Assembly: GCA_947311845.1 (NCBI GenBank)
Contig: CAMZMU010000049.1
Location: forward strand, 2,973,368 to 3,037,367
Reading direction: 5' to 3'
Source of the DNA: Poa pratensis
Taxonomy: Eukaryota; Streptophyta; Magnoliopsida; Poales; Poaceae
DNA length: 64,000 nt
Positions 32,620 through 42,766 of the stretch are shown here, in pieces (the stretch's first letter is position 1; each line of letters opens with the position of its first letter). Both the position numbers and the translations under genes were made by a program. The notes under the pieces were generated by a model. It was given only the letters and a program-made list of their open reading frames with translations. It was not told the DNA's origin and did no database searches.

Positions 32620-33975
32620 TAAAAAAAATCAAAAAATGAAAAAACCAGTGCACATGGTCTTCATATGACATATACTAACTATTCAAGTTGATAAACAAGG
32701 TCAGCATGTATTCAAACGAAGAAATGCACATAAACAATGTGATATCTCACACTTTGTCATATGAAATCAAGAGTGAAGTGAGAAGGTTTTGGATTTGAAA
32801 CACGAAATTTCCCAAAAAACACACCAAAGCTTCATTTTGGAGTGACTCCGAAGGATCCAGGCTCACTTTTTCATTTTCATGTTTTAAACTTGTTTAAATC
32901 TTGGTCAAACTTAGGTTTGACCGAATTCAAAATAATCATAAAATATTCAAAAAACATCAAAAAAAATGAAAAACCAGTGCACATGTTCTTAGTTTGTCAT
33001 ATACTAACAACTCCAATTGATAAACAAGGTCTAGATACATTCAAACAAAATATGCTCGAATGTGGTGTGAAATCTCAAATCTCAAACTATGAACTCTCAT
33101 GTGTGAAGAGATGTGGTTTTGGATTTGCAACATGAAATTTTCCAAAAACTCACCAAAGCTTCATTTTGGAGTGACTAAGAAGGATCCAGGCTTAGTTTTT
33201 CATTTTCATGTTTTAAACTTGTTTAAATCTTGGTCAAACTTAGGTTTGACCGAATTCAAAATAATCATAAAATATTCAAAAAACATCAAAAAAATGAAAA
33301 ACCAGTGCACATGTTCTTAGTTTGTCATATACTAACAACTCCAATTGATAAACAAGGTCTAGATACATTCAAACAAAATATGCTTGAATGTGGTGTGAAA
33401 TCTCAAATCTCAAACTATGAACTCTCATGTGTGAAGAGATGTGGTTTTGGATTTGCAACATGAAATTTTCCAAAAACTCACCAAAGCTTCATTTTGGAGT
33501 GACTAAGAAGGATCCAGCTTAGTTTTTCATTTTCATGTTTTAAACTTGTTTAAATCTTGGTCAAACTTAGGTTTGACCGAATTCAAAATAATCATAAAAT
33601 ATTCAAAAAACATCAAAAAATGAAAAACCAGTGCACATGTTCTTAGTTTGTCATATACTAACAACTCCAATTGATAAACAAGGTCTAGATACATTCAAAC
33701 AAAATATGCTTGAATGTGGTGTGAAATCTCAAATCTCAAACTATGAACTCTCATGTGTGAAGAGATGTGGTTTTGGATTTGCAACATGAAATTTTCCAAA
33801 AACTCACCAAAGCTTCATTTTGGAGTGACTAAGAAGGATCCAGGCTTAGTTTTTCATTTTCATGTTTTAAACTTGTTTAAATCTTGGTCAAACTTAGGTT
33901 TGACCGAATTCAAAATAATCATAAAATATTCAAAAAAATCAAAAAAATGAAAAACCAGCCCACATAGTCTTCTTA
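32620..33975. repeat. Tandem array, unit about 327 bp, four copies
   Basis: The marker GTGCACATG occurs at 32649, 32977, 33305 and 33631 (spacing 328, 328, 326), with a degraded fifth start near 33957 (GCCCACATAG). The first unit is most diverged, units 2-4 are nearly identical (differences of single bases in A-runs), which points to recent unequal exchange. Not coding; short frames are incidental. Confidence 0.92.
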
Positions 33976-34263
33976 TCTACATAATAGATTTGTAGAACAG
34001 TTATTTGGCTGATTTAGACAAGGTCGAAAATAGCTTGCTTAGAAATGAGGTCGTTTACCCTACCTTTGGAGCTCCTTTTTAGCACTTTTTTCATGAAGGC
34101 TCGGATTGACGACCAAGTTAGAACAAACAAGTTTATAGTTTGGAAATCATTGCAAATTGTGTTCTATCTATATAGTGTCATTCCCCATGCTCACAATTTG
34201 GGGTGTATTTTTGTTAGATGGAGGGTTGTAACTATTACCTCCTAATGGTGGTAGATTTGTCGC

Positions 34264-34330
34264 AAACATGGGCATAGCCTAGTGGCAAGGGTTGATGCCT
34301 CCCTTTGCCCACCCAAGTTCGAGTCCCCAT
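34264..34330 (+). other. tRNA-like stretch (SINE-type promoter boxes)
   Basis: GGGCATAGCCTAGTGGCAAG resembles an RNA polymerase III A box and CAAGTTCGAGTCCCC a B box, spaced about 40 bp apart. It is followed by CCCCATGCTCACAATTTGGG, which also occurs at 34184-34203. The arms do not fold into a proper tRNA, so it is at most a tRNA-derived fragment. Confidence 0.35.
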
Positions 34331-34389
34331 GCTCACAATTTGGGTGTTGCATTTCCTGTTCTAGTCCAGTAGCTCAGTGGGTCGGGCAT

Positions 34390-34420
34390 CTCACTATTAT
34401 AGAAAATCTATAATAGTGAG
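34390..34420. other. Perfect 14-bp hairpin, 3-nt loop
   Basis: CTCACTATTATAGA-AAA-TCTATAATAGTGAG. It lies just after TAGCTCAGTGGGTCGGGCATC, which looks like the 5' half of a tRNA with an A box. Confidence 0.85.
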
Positions 34421-34998
34421 TTGTCCCATCCATCGAGATATTGCACTGGGACAAAAAAATTTAAATCTTGATTTTTTGTCTTCTCAAAATTCAAATGGGC
34501 TCTAAAGGTAGGGTAAACAGCTCCATTCCTAAGCAAGTGTTTTTTTCACCTTGTCTTAATCAGCCAAAACAAACTCCTAGACTTGTTTTCTATCTATATA
34601 GTGTCATTCTGAAGTCAAAACAAAATTCTAGTGAAATTCTAGTGAAATTCTAGATCTAGGTATTTTATTTCGAATTAAACTGATAAAGAAAAAACCTAGG
34701 AAAAAAACACTAACTGCGCCAGATCTAGCACTTTTCTAGGCCCAGTAGCAGTATTCGGCCCGCTAATGTTTTTTCGCTGATTTAATTCACGGGACGCCTT
34801 TTAACTTTGGGTTGGGCCACGGCCCACGTACTAATCCCTTTCTCAGGCACGGCGTCGCGTTCCCCTCTCCTATTTATCCACACAAGTGTCGTACCCTAGC
34901 TATTCTCACCCACTCCAGATCTACGCCACTCTCGCCGCCGGCGACCAAAACCACGCAATCTAGCCCCGCCACCGCAGATCAAGCCCCGCCGTGCGACG

Positions 34999-35580
34999 AT
35001 GATGAGGCGCGGAGGTTCCAGCTCGCGCGGCGGCCATTCCGGCGGCGGATCTGACGAGGAGCGGAAGCGGAATGGGCGGAAGCGCCCGGCGCACGCCTCT
35101 GACCCCGAACGGGCGCGTCGGGTTGCTTCCGACGGCGGTCGGAAGCGCGGCGCCTGCAACTACACCAACTACGGGATCGCGGCGCCGCCTGCGCACGTCC
35201 GGCGCGCCGTCGACGAGTTCGACCGCCAGATGGAGATGGCGGCGGCGGCGCGAGGCAGCCGCTACGAGCCGGGCGGAAGCTCCTCCGGCGCGGGGAGCTC
35301 CGCCATTGCACGAGCACCGCTGCCGCCGCCGAAGAGGGAGGAGGAAGAGCAGCAGGGCTTGGCACCGCGCGCCGGGCGCGTCGGCCTTCTTCCGAGAGAC
35401 TACGTTGACGACGGCGACCTCGACTAGGTCACCGCCGAGCTGATGGAGCGCACCAAGGACGAGCAGCAGCAGCTCGTCGCCCGCCGGCAGATGGAAGAGG
35501 AGCTCAACGAGTTCCGCTACCGCCATGCTATCGAGGAGTCCCTCGCCGACATGCCGTGGGGCGCCTCCGACTCCGAGTGA
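34999..35580 (+). pseudogene. Basic/low-complexity protein gene with in-frame TAG
   Basis: From ATG 34999 the frame reads MMRRGGSSSRGGHSGGGSDE and GACNYTNYGIAAPPAHVRRA, VDEFDRQMEMAAA, then reaches TAG at 35425 after DYVDDGDLD. The same frame continues with coding character, VTAELMERTKDEQQQLVARR, QMEEELNEFRYRHAIEESLA, to TGA at 35578-35580 (WGASDSE). The TAG is most simply a CAG to TAG change; without it the protein would have 193 residues. The N terminus is disordered and basic, the C terminus a charged coiled-coil-like helix. I do not recognise a named domain. It lies inside the MULE, opposite in strand to the exonuclease gene. Confidence 0.55.
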
Positions 35581-35619
35581 GCGGCGCCGCCGCCTCGTCG
35601 CCGCCGCACCGCACCCCTG

Positions 35620-36605
35620 GGGTTGACACAGGGACAAGAAGTGGAATGCTTGGGGGTGCCGATGCCTCGGCTTCTCCAGCAGTTCCTGATGCATCAGCTC
35701 CTCCGGTCGTGTAAACCGCGACTTGCGCTGTCTCTCGATCTGGTGATAATGCGATTTCTGGTGGGTAACCCCAGCAGCTTTCTTCAAAGCCAGGTACAAT
35801 GGACCCAAACTCTTGCGAGTCCATGCTTTCTATAGATTCTTCCCCATCATTGGCGACCTCTTCTACTGAGTCGCCTTCTTGGACCGAGCTAATGGACCTG
35901 CCACCGATGAAGCCAACGAAGACGTTGATGGATCCAAACGGGATGACGTGGCCGGTCTCCAAGTAATCTGCTTCCGGCCCCCAGCTTGAATCGTCAATGA
36001 GAGGCGTGCCATCAACCGCAATGATACGGCCAATGGCGAGATCTTCAGCTCCTTTCATGGATCCTGCGCGGAACGTGACGCTCTTGACCGCAGGCCCCAC
36101 GGTGGACGCCAACTGTCGTGGGTTTGTCACGTCAGGTGTCATAGATGACTTCGTAGGTGTGGGATTACGCGAGTCAAGCATCTCCGAGCTTGGGATCGCA
36201 GGAACAAAGATCAACACAGATTTACCCAGGTTCGGCCCCCTCAATGTGAGGTAAAAGACCTACTTCCTGCCTACCCTAGATTGGTATTGATATGATAATC
36301 GAGGTGTTACAATGGAGGCGATCCGATCTGGTACTCGCCGTATGAGCTAGGGTTTAAGGGCTTGACCTTCTCTAAATCCTGCGAGTCCTCTTTATATACA
36401 CAGAGGCTCGTCAGGTTACAAGAGTTCTACACGAAGCCTGATTATCTTTCTTGTCTTCCAAGGCAAGTTTGCACCGACCTTCTGGAGCTTTCCTTTATGG
36501 AATCGCGATGTGAGATTGGCCCATCTTTCACGTGGCCCAACAATGATAGCACAACCTTAAGTTGCTGTTTGTTGAATAAGTCGCGGGTTAATCATTCCCC
36601 CGACA
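35620..36605 (-). mobile_element. LTR retrotransposon fragment: 5' LTR and start of gag
   Basis: 36114-36605 is a 492-bp LTR (TGTCG...CGACA inverted ends; minus-strand orientation). Below it on the minus strand comes GTTGGCGTCCACCGTGGGGC, a typical leader after an LTR, and an open frame MKGAEDLAIGRIIAVDGTPL, YLETGHVIPFGSINVFVGFI with an acidic stretch EEVANDGEESIES, resembling the N-terminal part of a gag-like ORF. The element breaks off near 35620, 40 bp behind the stop of the 34999-35580 gene; no second LTR. Confidence 0.65.
36114..36605 (-). repeat. LTR of the fragment at 35620-36605
   Basis: Perfect 5-bp terminal inverted repeat TGTCG/CGACA, internal block CCCAGGTTCGGCCCCCTCAA common in grass LTR elements. 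Flank bases: AAC (left) and ACG (right). Confidence 0.65.
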
Positions 36606-36894
36606 ACGTCCTACTCCGTGCCCACCCTGTAATAGCATAGATATGAACTAATCCGTGCCTGTGTGGCTTTTGCTCCGACGAGCCCTGCCATTAGAACTAC
36701 TCCGTGCCCTGTACTTATATGCTATGTTTGTGTGCAGTTTTAATTCTGTCTGTCTGTTGTTTGAATTCGTGTCTGAATCGGAGCTTCCCAATATTATCTG
36801 TTATGCTTGTCTGAATCGGAGCTCGCCGGCGTTGTCGTGCTTCATCGCCCGAGAAGAAGAAGACAGGCAGGGGAGGATGCGCGCGCAGGGGAGG

Positions 36895-37134
36895 AGGATA
36901 TAACGGTCGTCGTTGCTGTGTGGGTCCCATCTTATGCAAGCTGACGTGGATAAGTTGTGGGTCCCACCCGCCGGCTCCCCATAATCCTAATCCTAACTAA
37001 CAAACTGCGCTTAAGTGCCAAGTCGCATCAGAGCAATTTGTTCAAACAGCGATGTCGCAGCAGAGCTATTCCTGCCAACGACGTCGCTGCCCATCAATTG
37101 ACAATGAAAAACGTCGCATAGGACCTATTCGCCC
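36895..37134 (-). repeat. Right TIR of the 6.5-kb MULE
   Basis: Inverse partner of 30678-30935; ends CCTATTCGCCC and is followed by the target duplication ATAAAACTG at 37135-37143. Confidence 0.8.
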
Positions 37135-37204
37135 ATAAAACTGGAGCAGCCTTGCACCCGGGATTTCTCCAGGCGGCAGGGGCGTCGCGCGCCGATTAAC
37201 GCAT

Positions 37205-39570
37205 CATATAGGAGCACCCGGCGGCGCAGGCGGTGACTATTCACTAGCTTGCTCGCATGGGTGTTGGAGTTTTGAATTGGACAAATGGACCAGTAATTTG
37301 GTTGGCCTAAAAGATATTTCTATCCAGACTTTCCTTATCTGTTATCTCTACTCTCTGGTCCTAAAGAAGTGTCAGGAGCTGTACCACAAACTTGTACCTA
37401 ATCAGCTGATCTAGTCTTCACTCAAATATTAGCCTATTTGGCATTATCAGAAGTACCCACTTCAAGCCAGTGATTGAAGTTAGCTTATTTCATTTCATAG
37501 AGGGACATGCACGGAGAAGACACGAGTTTATTTAGAAAAACCACTTTAAAATCATATCGATTCATCGATAAGTCGAAAGAGAGCCCTAGCTTTTTGAAAA
37601 ATTCAAAATCTCGGTTTCAAAGTTTTCAAAATTCTTAACAGAAATCCTAGACGTAGATAATGTAGAAATCCATCCGTGAGCAAATACAAATACAAAAATT
37701 TGTATTCTAAGCTAATGTAGGAAGAGTTTCGCTTCGTTTTCTCCTCTCCCCTCTACAGTTCCTGAGAGCGGCGACAAGGGAGAAAAGGAAGGCGACCAAA
37801 TTTCCGGCGCTGGTTCCGGCGGCGCACCTGCCCCGAGGGCCTCGTGCTCGTCGGTGGTGGAGGTGTCGTCGGAGCCGGCGCTCGGACTTGTACAACTCTA
37901 GTCTAGTAGGCTTAGTAGCTAGGTTCTGGCCAGTCCCGTCCTCGTTCTCGACGGCGGTGACTTTGGTCTCCAATAAGAGCTCGTCTGATCTTGGCTCAGC
38001 TTCGCGTCCTTCGGCGAGTTGGGTGTCAGATCTGCGAGCTCTGGTTCCTGGGGTGCTCGTCGCGGCGGCGGTGGCGGCACTCGTGTGGATTTTGTTCTCC
38101 GGCTTCGTCGACGTGGCGGCGTGCGCTCCGGTTCAGGCGGCGCCACGAAGTTTGCGAGAAGTTGTGCTGGAGCGCTCCTCTGTTCCTGCTTCTCTAGCCG
38201 GCCGTGGCGGCGTGGGGAGAAGGAGGTGGAGGTGGGCGTTCCGTTTTTGCTGGTGGTGTTGCAGGTGGTCTGCTCCGTTGGCTCCTCTCCGGCCGGCCGT
38301 GGTGGCGAGGGGAGTAGCGTCTGCTGGCGGAGGGGTGGTGGTGGTCCTGGGCGGTGCTGCGTCGGCGGGAAGGGGGGTGGTGCTCGGGAGCTGCTGCTGT
38401 GGCTATGCTCGTTCAGCGAGTCCAGGTTCCGTCGCGTGGCGGCGGACGACTCTTGCAGCCGTCTACAACTTGTGGTGGTGGCCTCTTCCCGGCGGTTGGT
38501 GGTACGGCGATGGCGGCGTCGGCTAGGTGCTCGGGAGCGTGGTGGTGGATCCGATCATGGTTCTTTCTGGGCTCTCAGGGGCTTTGTGCATTTTGCAGGG
38601 GTCTCTTTGTAATTTCTTTTCTTTGTTGGACCTGTTTGTAAGATGCTCTGAGTTTCCTGAATATAAGTGTCGGATCCTTTCCTCAAAAAAAAAAAAAATA
38701 ACAAATCAGACAAAATTAGTTTTTTCAAATTGAGCACCGTAGCCGCACCCAGATCCCCATCTTTTTTATTTTTGCTCATTCTAGAATATAAATCGTATTG
38801 GCTTCTTGCATCACGTAGAATTCATCATTATGTACACACATAATTTTTTTCTGAATTTTTTGGAAACTTATAAATACCATTTTTTCAAAAATAAAATCTC
38901 CATAAATCACCCCGAGCTCCAAAACAACGCACTTCATTCCTTATCAAGCCGTACATAACCATTATTCGGCCTTTCATGTTATTTTGCTTATTTATTAATC
39001 CGGTGCTCTTCCCCATTGTTGGTCGCAAACTACCTCCACCATCCTTTTTGTCTGCTAAGAATCATGCCATGGTATCCTCCTTGTGTAAAACCATTGCCCT
39101 CCACCCCTCCCCAAGCCTTTGAGCGCCGGTGCCACCACCAACACTTACGCTCCTTCTACGTTGAGAGACAAGACAAGACAATGTAGTAAATCATGTCGGC
39201 GCCACGGGAGCAAAGCATGAACTGACGACCGCAACAGATAAAAATATATAACTTTTATTTTTATTTTATAGTGGAATGTAGATTATACGTTTTTAGTGCC
39301 AAATTAATCCCATTGGCTTAGTATCGCAATCGTATGTTTTTTTATAACAAAAAACCAGAATGCAAACTTTAAAGTTACAAAAAAAATGAGTTACACTGGA
39401 AGGTTTCAAAAAAGCCAACATTATCATGTTCATGTTATAATGCACGCATCATGCATTCATGCCTCCTCGTGGCGATGGAAATCTTTTTGTACTACGATCC
39501 AAAAATGTATGGCCGAGAAAACATGTGACTATGACAAGGTCTCTAGATTGCAGTTTATATACCAATCTAG
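37205..39570. repeat. Non-coding repeat copy B, interrupted by a retroposon
   Basis: Matches copy C (49517-50815) from CATATAGGAGCACCCGG through TTCACTAGCTTGCTCGC, GACACGAGTTTATTTAGAAA and CCCAGATCCCCATCTTTTTT to GAGACAAGACAAGACAA (about 39180); B lacks about 330 bp present in C after CAGCTGATCTA. Homology with copy A continues to about 39400. No coding content. Confidence 0.8.
37716..38698 (+). mobile_element. Poly(A) retroposon inserted in repeat B
   Basis: Repeat C reads straight through GTATTCTAAGCTAAAC..AAAATAACAA, whereas B has 983 bp inserted after GTATTCTAAGCTAA. The insert has a GC-rich body and ends TTTCCTGAATATAAGTGTCG, GATCC...CCTC and 14 A (38685-38698). Long plus-strand frames inside are Val/Trp/Ala-rich and not convincing; the build (GC-rich leader joined to a short 3' end) fits a non-autonomous LINE derivative. 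No target duplication; a few bases of the target (about ACAAA) seem lost. Confidence 0.75.
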
Positions 39571-40091
39571 CTCAAGCCTAGGGAGTGATTGTTAGAATAG
39601 GCTTGTATTCCTAGTCGACTCGAGTGGATTGTCACTCGAAGTGACTTCGGGTCAGTCGAACCCGAGGGTTCGAGTCAGGAGGACTCGAGTAGGTAGCCCA
39701 GTCGGAGGTTGTTCTGACTGGAGGTAGTTTCCGGGTACGTGCAGTCGAACTCTCGACTCCTACCCGAGGAAGTGTCGAGTGACGGAGTCGGTCTGTTGAC
39801 TCCTGCTCGTGGACATGTCAGCGCGGGTATTGGCGGTCTAGAATCTGCTAGGAGGTTCTAGAAGCACAGGTGTCCTGGACACCTGTGTGGCCCGCGCATA
39901 GTGGTGTGACACCTGTCCATGTGTGGATAGGTTCACCAAGCTGGCTTGAAATATCTAGCCAGATATTTGTATGAATAGTGTTTACCCTATGAATACCCCA
40001 TGAATAGAAAAATGGAAAATTGAGACAAACCATTTCTTTGGCACACACTCCCCTCTCTCTCGAGAGCGGAAAAAAGGTCTCACGGGCAACA
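39571..40091 (+). mobile_element. Copia 3' end: polypurine region plus LTR
   Basis: 39590-40091 (TGTTAGAATAGGC...GGGCAACA) matches the LTR starting at 63717; over the shared 284 bp I count 5 differences. The 19 bases before it, CTCAAGCCTAGGGAGTGAT, equal those before the 3' LTR at 63717, so this is a 3' LTR whose internal region has been lost. It joins repeat B on the left and the DUF6598-like locus on the right. Confidence 0.85.
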
Positions 40092-40155
40092 ATTAACACG
40101 AAAGACACTTGATTCTGAAACAGTCTGAGCTCGAGATCCCATCTGGTTGTCCATC

Positions 40156-41334
40156 ATGGAAGCTCGTCGGCTCCTTGGGGCTGCGGCTGATGATCGGATT
40201 CATCCTTTCCCCACGGCGGCCGCCTGCTGCAGTGCTGCTGTCGCTGCAGACTTCCCCGTTGTCCGCACCAGGCGTCCTCCTAGCAACTTCACAGCTCCAC
40301 CACCGCTGGGCGGCCTCATCGACCTCGTCCGTTCCTCGTCGGAAGCACCACCTGCCTCGGCACCTCGGCTCGTGCTGTCTTCGTCAGTTGGCCGCCGCCG
40401 CCATGACGACAACAATGCGCGGCGGCATACCGAGCCCGAGCTTGAGGGCCTACTCCTCCTGGACGTATTAGCTGCGTATGCGGACTTCCCCTTCAGTGGC
40501 ACCATTGGTCTCTTCGATGGGAGTGGAGGCCGATACATCTACCGACGTCCGAACTTTAATTCAACCGCAGATTTCTATTCGCGGAGAGCAGAATGGCTAA
40601 CGGGACACGCAGACTCCTCGGGATTCAAGGTATGTATTATTTCTCACTTGATCTAAAAAAAATTAGTGTTCTCACTTCACTTAGCAACGCTAGTAGACTG
40701 TGAACTAATTGATGTCACTGATATGGTGCAGAATAAGCTAACACCTCACTGGACCATGTCGAGCCATCGGGGCATATTACGGCGGCAGCGGCATCAGCAT
40801 CCAAGTCGAGCTCGCCGATAAATATTATGCACTACCGTGCTATGATTCGGATGACGATTGGTATGATCCTAGCGCGCGCAATAAGGCCAAAACAGTGACC
40901 GTCACAACCAGCATGGGATCTATAGACTTGGTCTGTGCGTTGCTAAGTGACGCCGTGCAGGCCCGTGTGGAGTTCATGGTTCGGCTTCCGGAGGCCAGCA
41001 CGGTGCACGGTCATATTATGGCCTACATGGGCCCATTAGAGACTGGAATCACACTGTTCAGCAAAGACGTCAACGATGATGCAGCCTTGGTTCACGCGCA
41101 AGAAGTTGATGGTTCCGGTGGCGTCGAATTTCGCCTTCCGTTGGATCGATCTTGTTTGCGGTGCCAATTGGATGGTGTCTTCACATTAAAGGGGAGCTGG
41201 TATTCAATGGATCAGATAAGGTATCGATCGAGCATTCTCTCCCAACCTATAGTCGCAATTTCGAGAGTGATTGGGTCCAGCACAATTATTGTCATACTGC
41301 TGTACGCTTACATCTTCGTTCTGTATGGATGTGA
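40156..41334 (+). pseudogene. DUF6598-like gene, copy 2, frameshifted
   Basis: Exon 1 40156-40629 (158 codons: MEARRLLGAAADDRIHPFPT, LIDLVRSSSEAPPASAPRL, DVLAAYADFPFSGTIGLFDG, ADFYSRRAEWLTGHA) has no break; exon 2 40732-41334 follows GCAG. Exon 2 shows a frame change near 40790 (before AYYGGSGISIQVELADKYYA) and a missing T near 41155 (DRSC-LRCQL versus FAVPIGWCLHIKGELVF). Conserved end: SMGSIDLVCALLSDAVQARV, EFMVRLP, GHIMAYMGPLETGITLFSKD, LPLDRSC, VWM. The paralogue at 26409 shares 5' sequence from ATTCTGAAACAG onward. An LTR replaces the upstream region 65 bp before the ATG, and a retroposon sits 53 bp after the stop. Confidence 0.65.
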
Positions 41335-41387
41335 ACAAAATGCCATATTGATGTTATACAATTATAGAATGGTCTCTAGCTATTTTC

Positions 41388-42753
41388 GAGACAACGGACG
41401 GGAGGGGAGCTCTCGCGACTAAAGAGGCGAAACAGAGCAAACCCTAGCTTCCCCGCCCAGCGCCGCCGGCCGGCCAGCCCGCGCCGCCCTCTCCCCCCCT
41501 CCCCCCGTCCCTTTTCCCCTCCTCTCGCGCGTCCGTCGCCCCCGAGGCGGCGGCGCGCTTTCTCTCCTTCCCGGCGCAGAGCTCTCCCCTCCTGCTCTCA
41601 CCCGTCGCCGCCGTCGGCAGGGGGCCGCCGGGCGTGGCCTGGGTGGCGCCGGCGGCGGCGGCTTGTTCCTACCCGCGCCGTTGAGGCGGACTCGGGGGTC
41701 TTACCCTCCCGGCGGCGGTGCTTTCTGGGCGGCGGTGGTCCGGCGGTTGTCGGGTGGTGGCGTGGCGGCGGCGGTGCACGCTTGCACGCGGGGCGGCGCG
41801 GTGTGGCGGGCGTCGACGAGCTGCAATGACCGCCGGCCAGCACTGGCGGCCCAGATCTGGGCCCGCCGGGCCCCATCTGGGCTTGGGCGGGTCGGCCTGA
41901 TCTGTGGCTCGTTCTGCGGATAGAGGTGATGGAGTAGACGCAGGGGACGGCACCGACAACAGCCGGTCTGTTGCAGCGCGGCGGCGAGCTTCACGGGCCC
42001 ATTCCGGGCCCGGCCGGACCCTATTAGAACTGGTGTGCCCCCCGTGGGGGCTTTACGGGCCTGCGGGCTCGGCCGGATCTGACGGGGACTGGTGCGCTAT
42101 GTTGTCGCGTCCGGTCGACTACCGCCCTCGGCGGTGGAGGTTGTTCCCTCCCACGTGGTCGTTGTACTGTTGACTCCGGTGTATACTCTTGCTCACCTCC
42201 GTCTTGCAGACGTCGTGACGGTTACTTTGGTGAGACGACGATGGTGGCTTCGGGAACGTTTGGCGCATGTTGGTGGGCGGTTCGTCTGGTGGTATCGAGG
42301 CTCGTCCTCGTGGGGTTCTGGTGCAACGGATCGTCGGGGGGTGTGGATTGGGTCTTCGGGAGAAATCCTTGCCGGTTCGTCCGACACGGTGCCGCCTTCG
42401 GGTGGCATCTTTCCTTCTTGAAGGGCGTCGTGGCTACCCTACATTCACGTCCTTCTGTGCCGGGGGAAACCCTAGGACCAGTGTGCTGGTCCGGCAGCAG
42501 CATGTTTTCCTTCTTGAAGGAGCTGCTTGGAACTCGTCGATTTGGTGCTACGAGCGTGGTGGGACATTTTCGGAGAGGGCGCGACGGTTGCGGGTCATAG
42601 TCGTTTAGTCAATCCGCCTATGTCGTCGTTTTCTTTCTTCTTTTTCTCCTTTGCCTTTCTCTGGGTGCTTGTTGGCTGTCGCCCCAGCCGCGTCTCTCGT
42701 TGGTTGTATCGTGTGGTTGCTATATTTATATAGCGGGGCTACGGCTTATTTCG
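41388..42753 (+). mobile_element. Non-LTR retroposon with 13-bp target duplication
   Basis: TCTAGCTATTTTC occurs at 41375-41387 and again at 42754-42766. The 1,366-bp insert begins GAGACAACGGACGGGAGGGG, has a very GC-rich first half (leader-like, AAACCCTAG at 41440) and ends TATAGCGGGGCTACGGCTTA, a 3' end of the kind found in grass LINEs (ATAAAGCGGGGC..). There is no RT or endonuclease coding sequence, so it looks like an internally deleted LINE mobilised in trans. Confidence 0.8.
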
Positions 42754-42766
42754 TCTAGCTATTTTC

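Larger units (their letters stand above)
34004..34568. mobile_element. MITE-like element with about 72-bp TIRs
   Basis: TTTGGCTGATTTAGACAAGG at 34004 pairs with the inverse of CCTTGTCTTAATCAGCCAAA ending 34568. Homology continues through GCTTGCTTAG.AATG and GTTTACCCTACCTTTGGAGC on both arms. The interior holds two tRNA-like stretches and a strong hairpin. A direct repeat, CTATCTATATAGTGTCATTC, occurs inside (near 34164) and just outside (near 34588) the right end. Confidence 0.7.
30678..37134. mobile_element. MULE with long TIRs carrying a host-type exonuclease gene
   Basis: GGGGCGAATAGCTCCTGTGC (30678) and its inverse near 37134 (GGACCTATTCGCCC) begin homologous terminal inverted repeats of roughly 250 bp (30678-30935 and 36895-37134): shared blocks include GACGTCGTTGGC, TAGGGATTGGTATTATG / TAGGATTAGGATTATG and GGTGGGACCC. 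The flanks carry a perfect 9-bp duplication, ATAAAACTG (30669-30677 and 37135-37143), the size typical of Mutator-like elements. No MURA-type transposase is present. Cargo: 3'-5' exonuclease gene, 327-bp tandem array, MITE, a broken basic-protein gene and an LTR-retroelement fragment. Some cargo may be later insertions. Confidence 0.88.

Noticed and set aside
34264..34330. True tRNA gene
   Set aside because: A- and B-box-like motifs but no cloverleaf pairing.
34960..35808. 282-codon minus-strand frame over the basic-protein gene
   Set aside because: Arg/Ala/Pro-rich shadow of the GC-rich plus-strand gene.
37888..38526. 212-codon plus-strand frame in the poly(A) retroposon
   Set aside because: Val/Trp/Ala/Gly-rich without domain; several frames are open because stops are rare at this GC.
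41598..42608. Several frames of 90-120 codons in the retroposon
   Set aside because: GC-driven low-complexity frames on both strands, none with family motifs.
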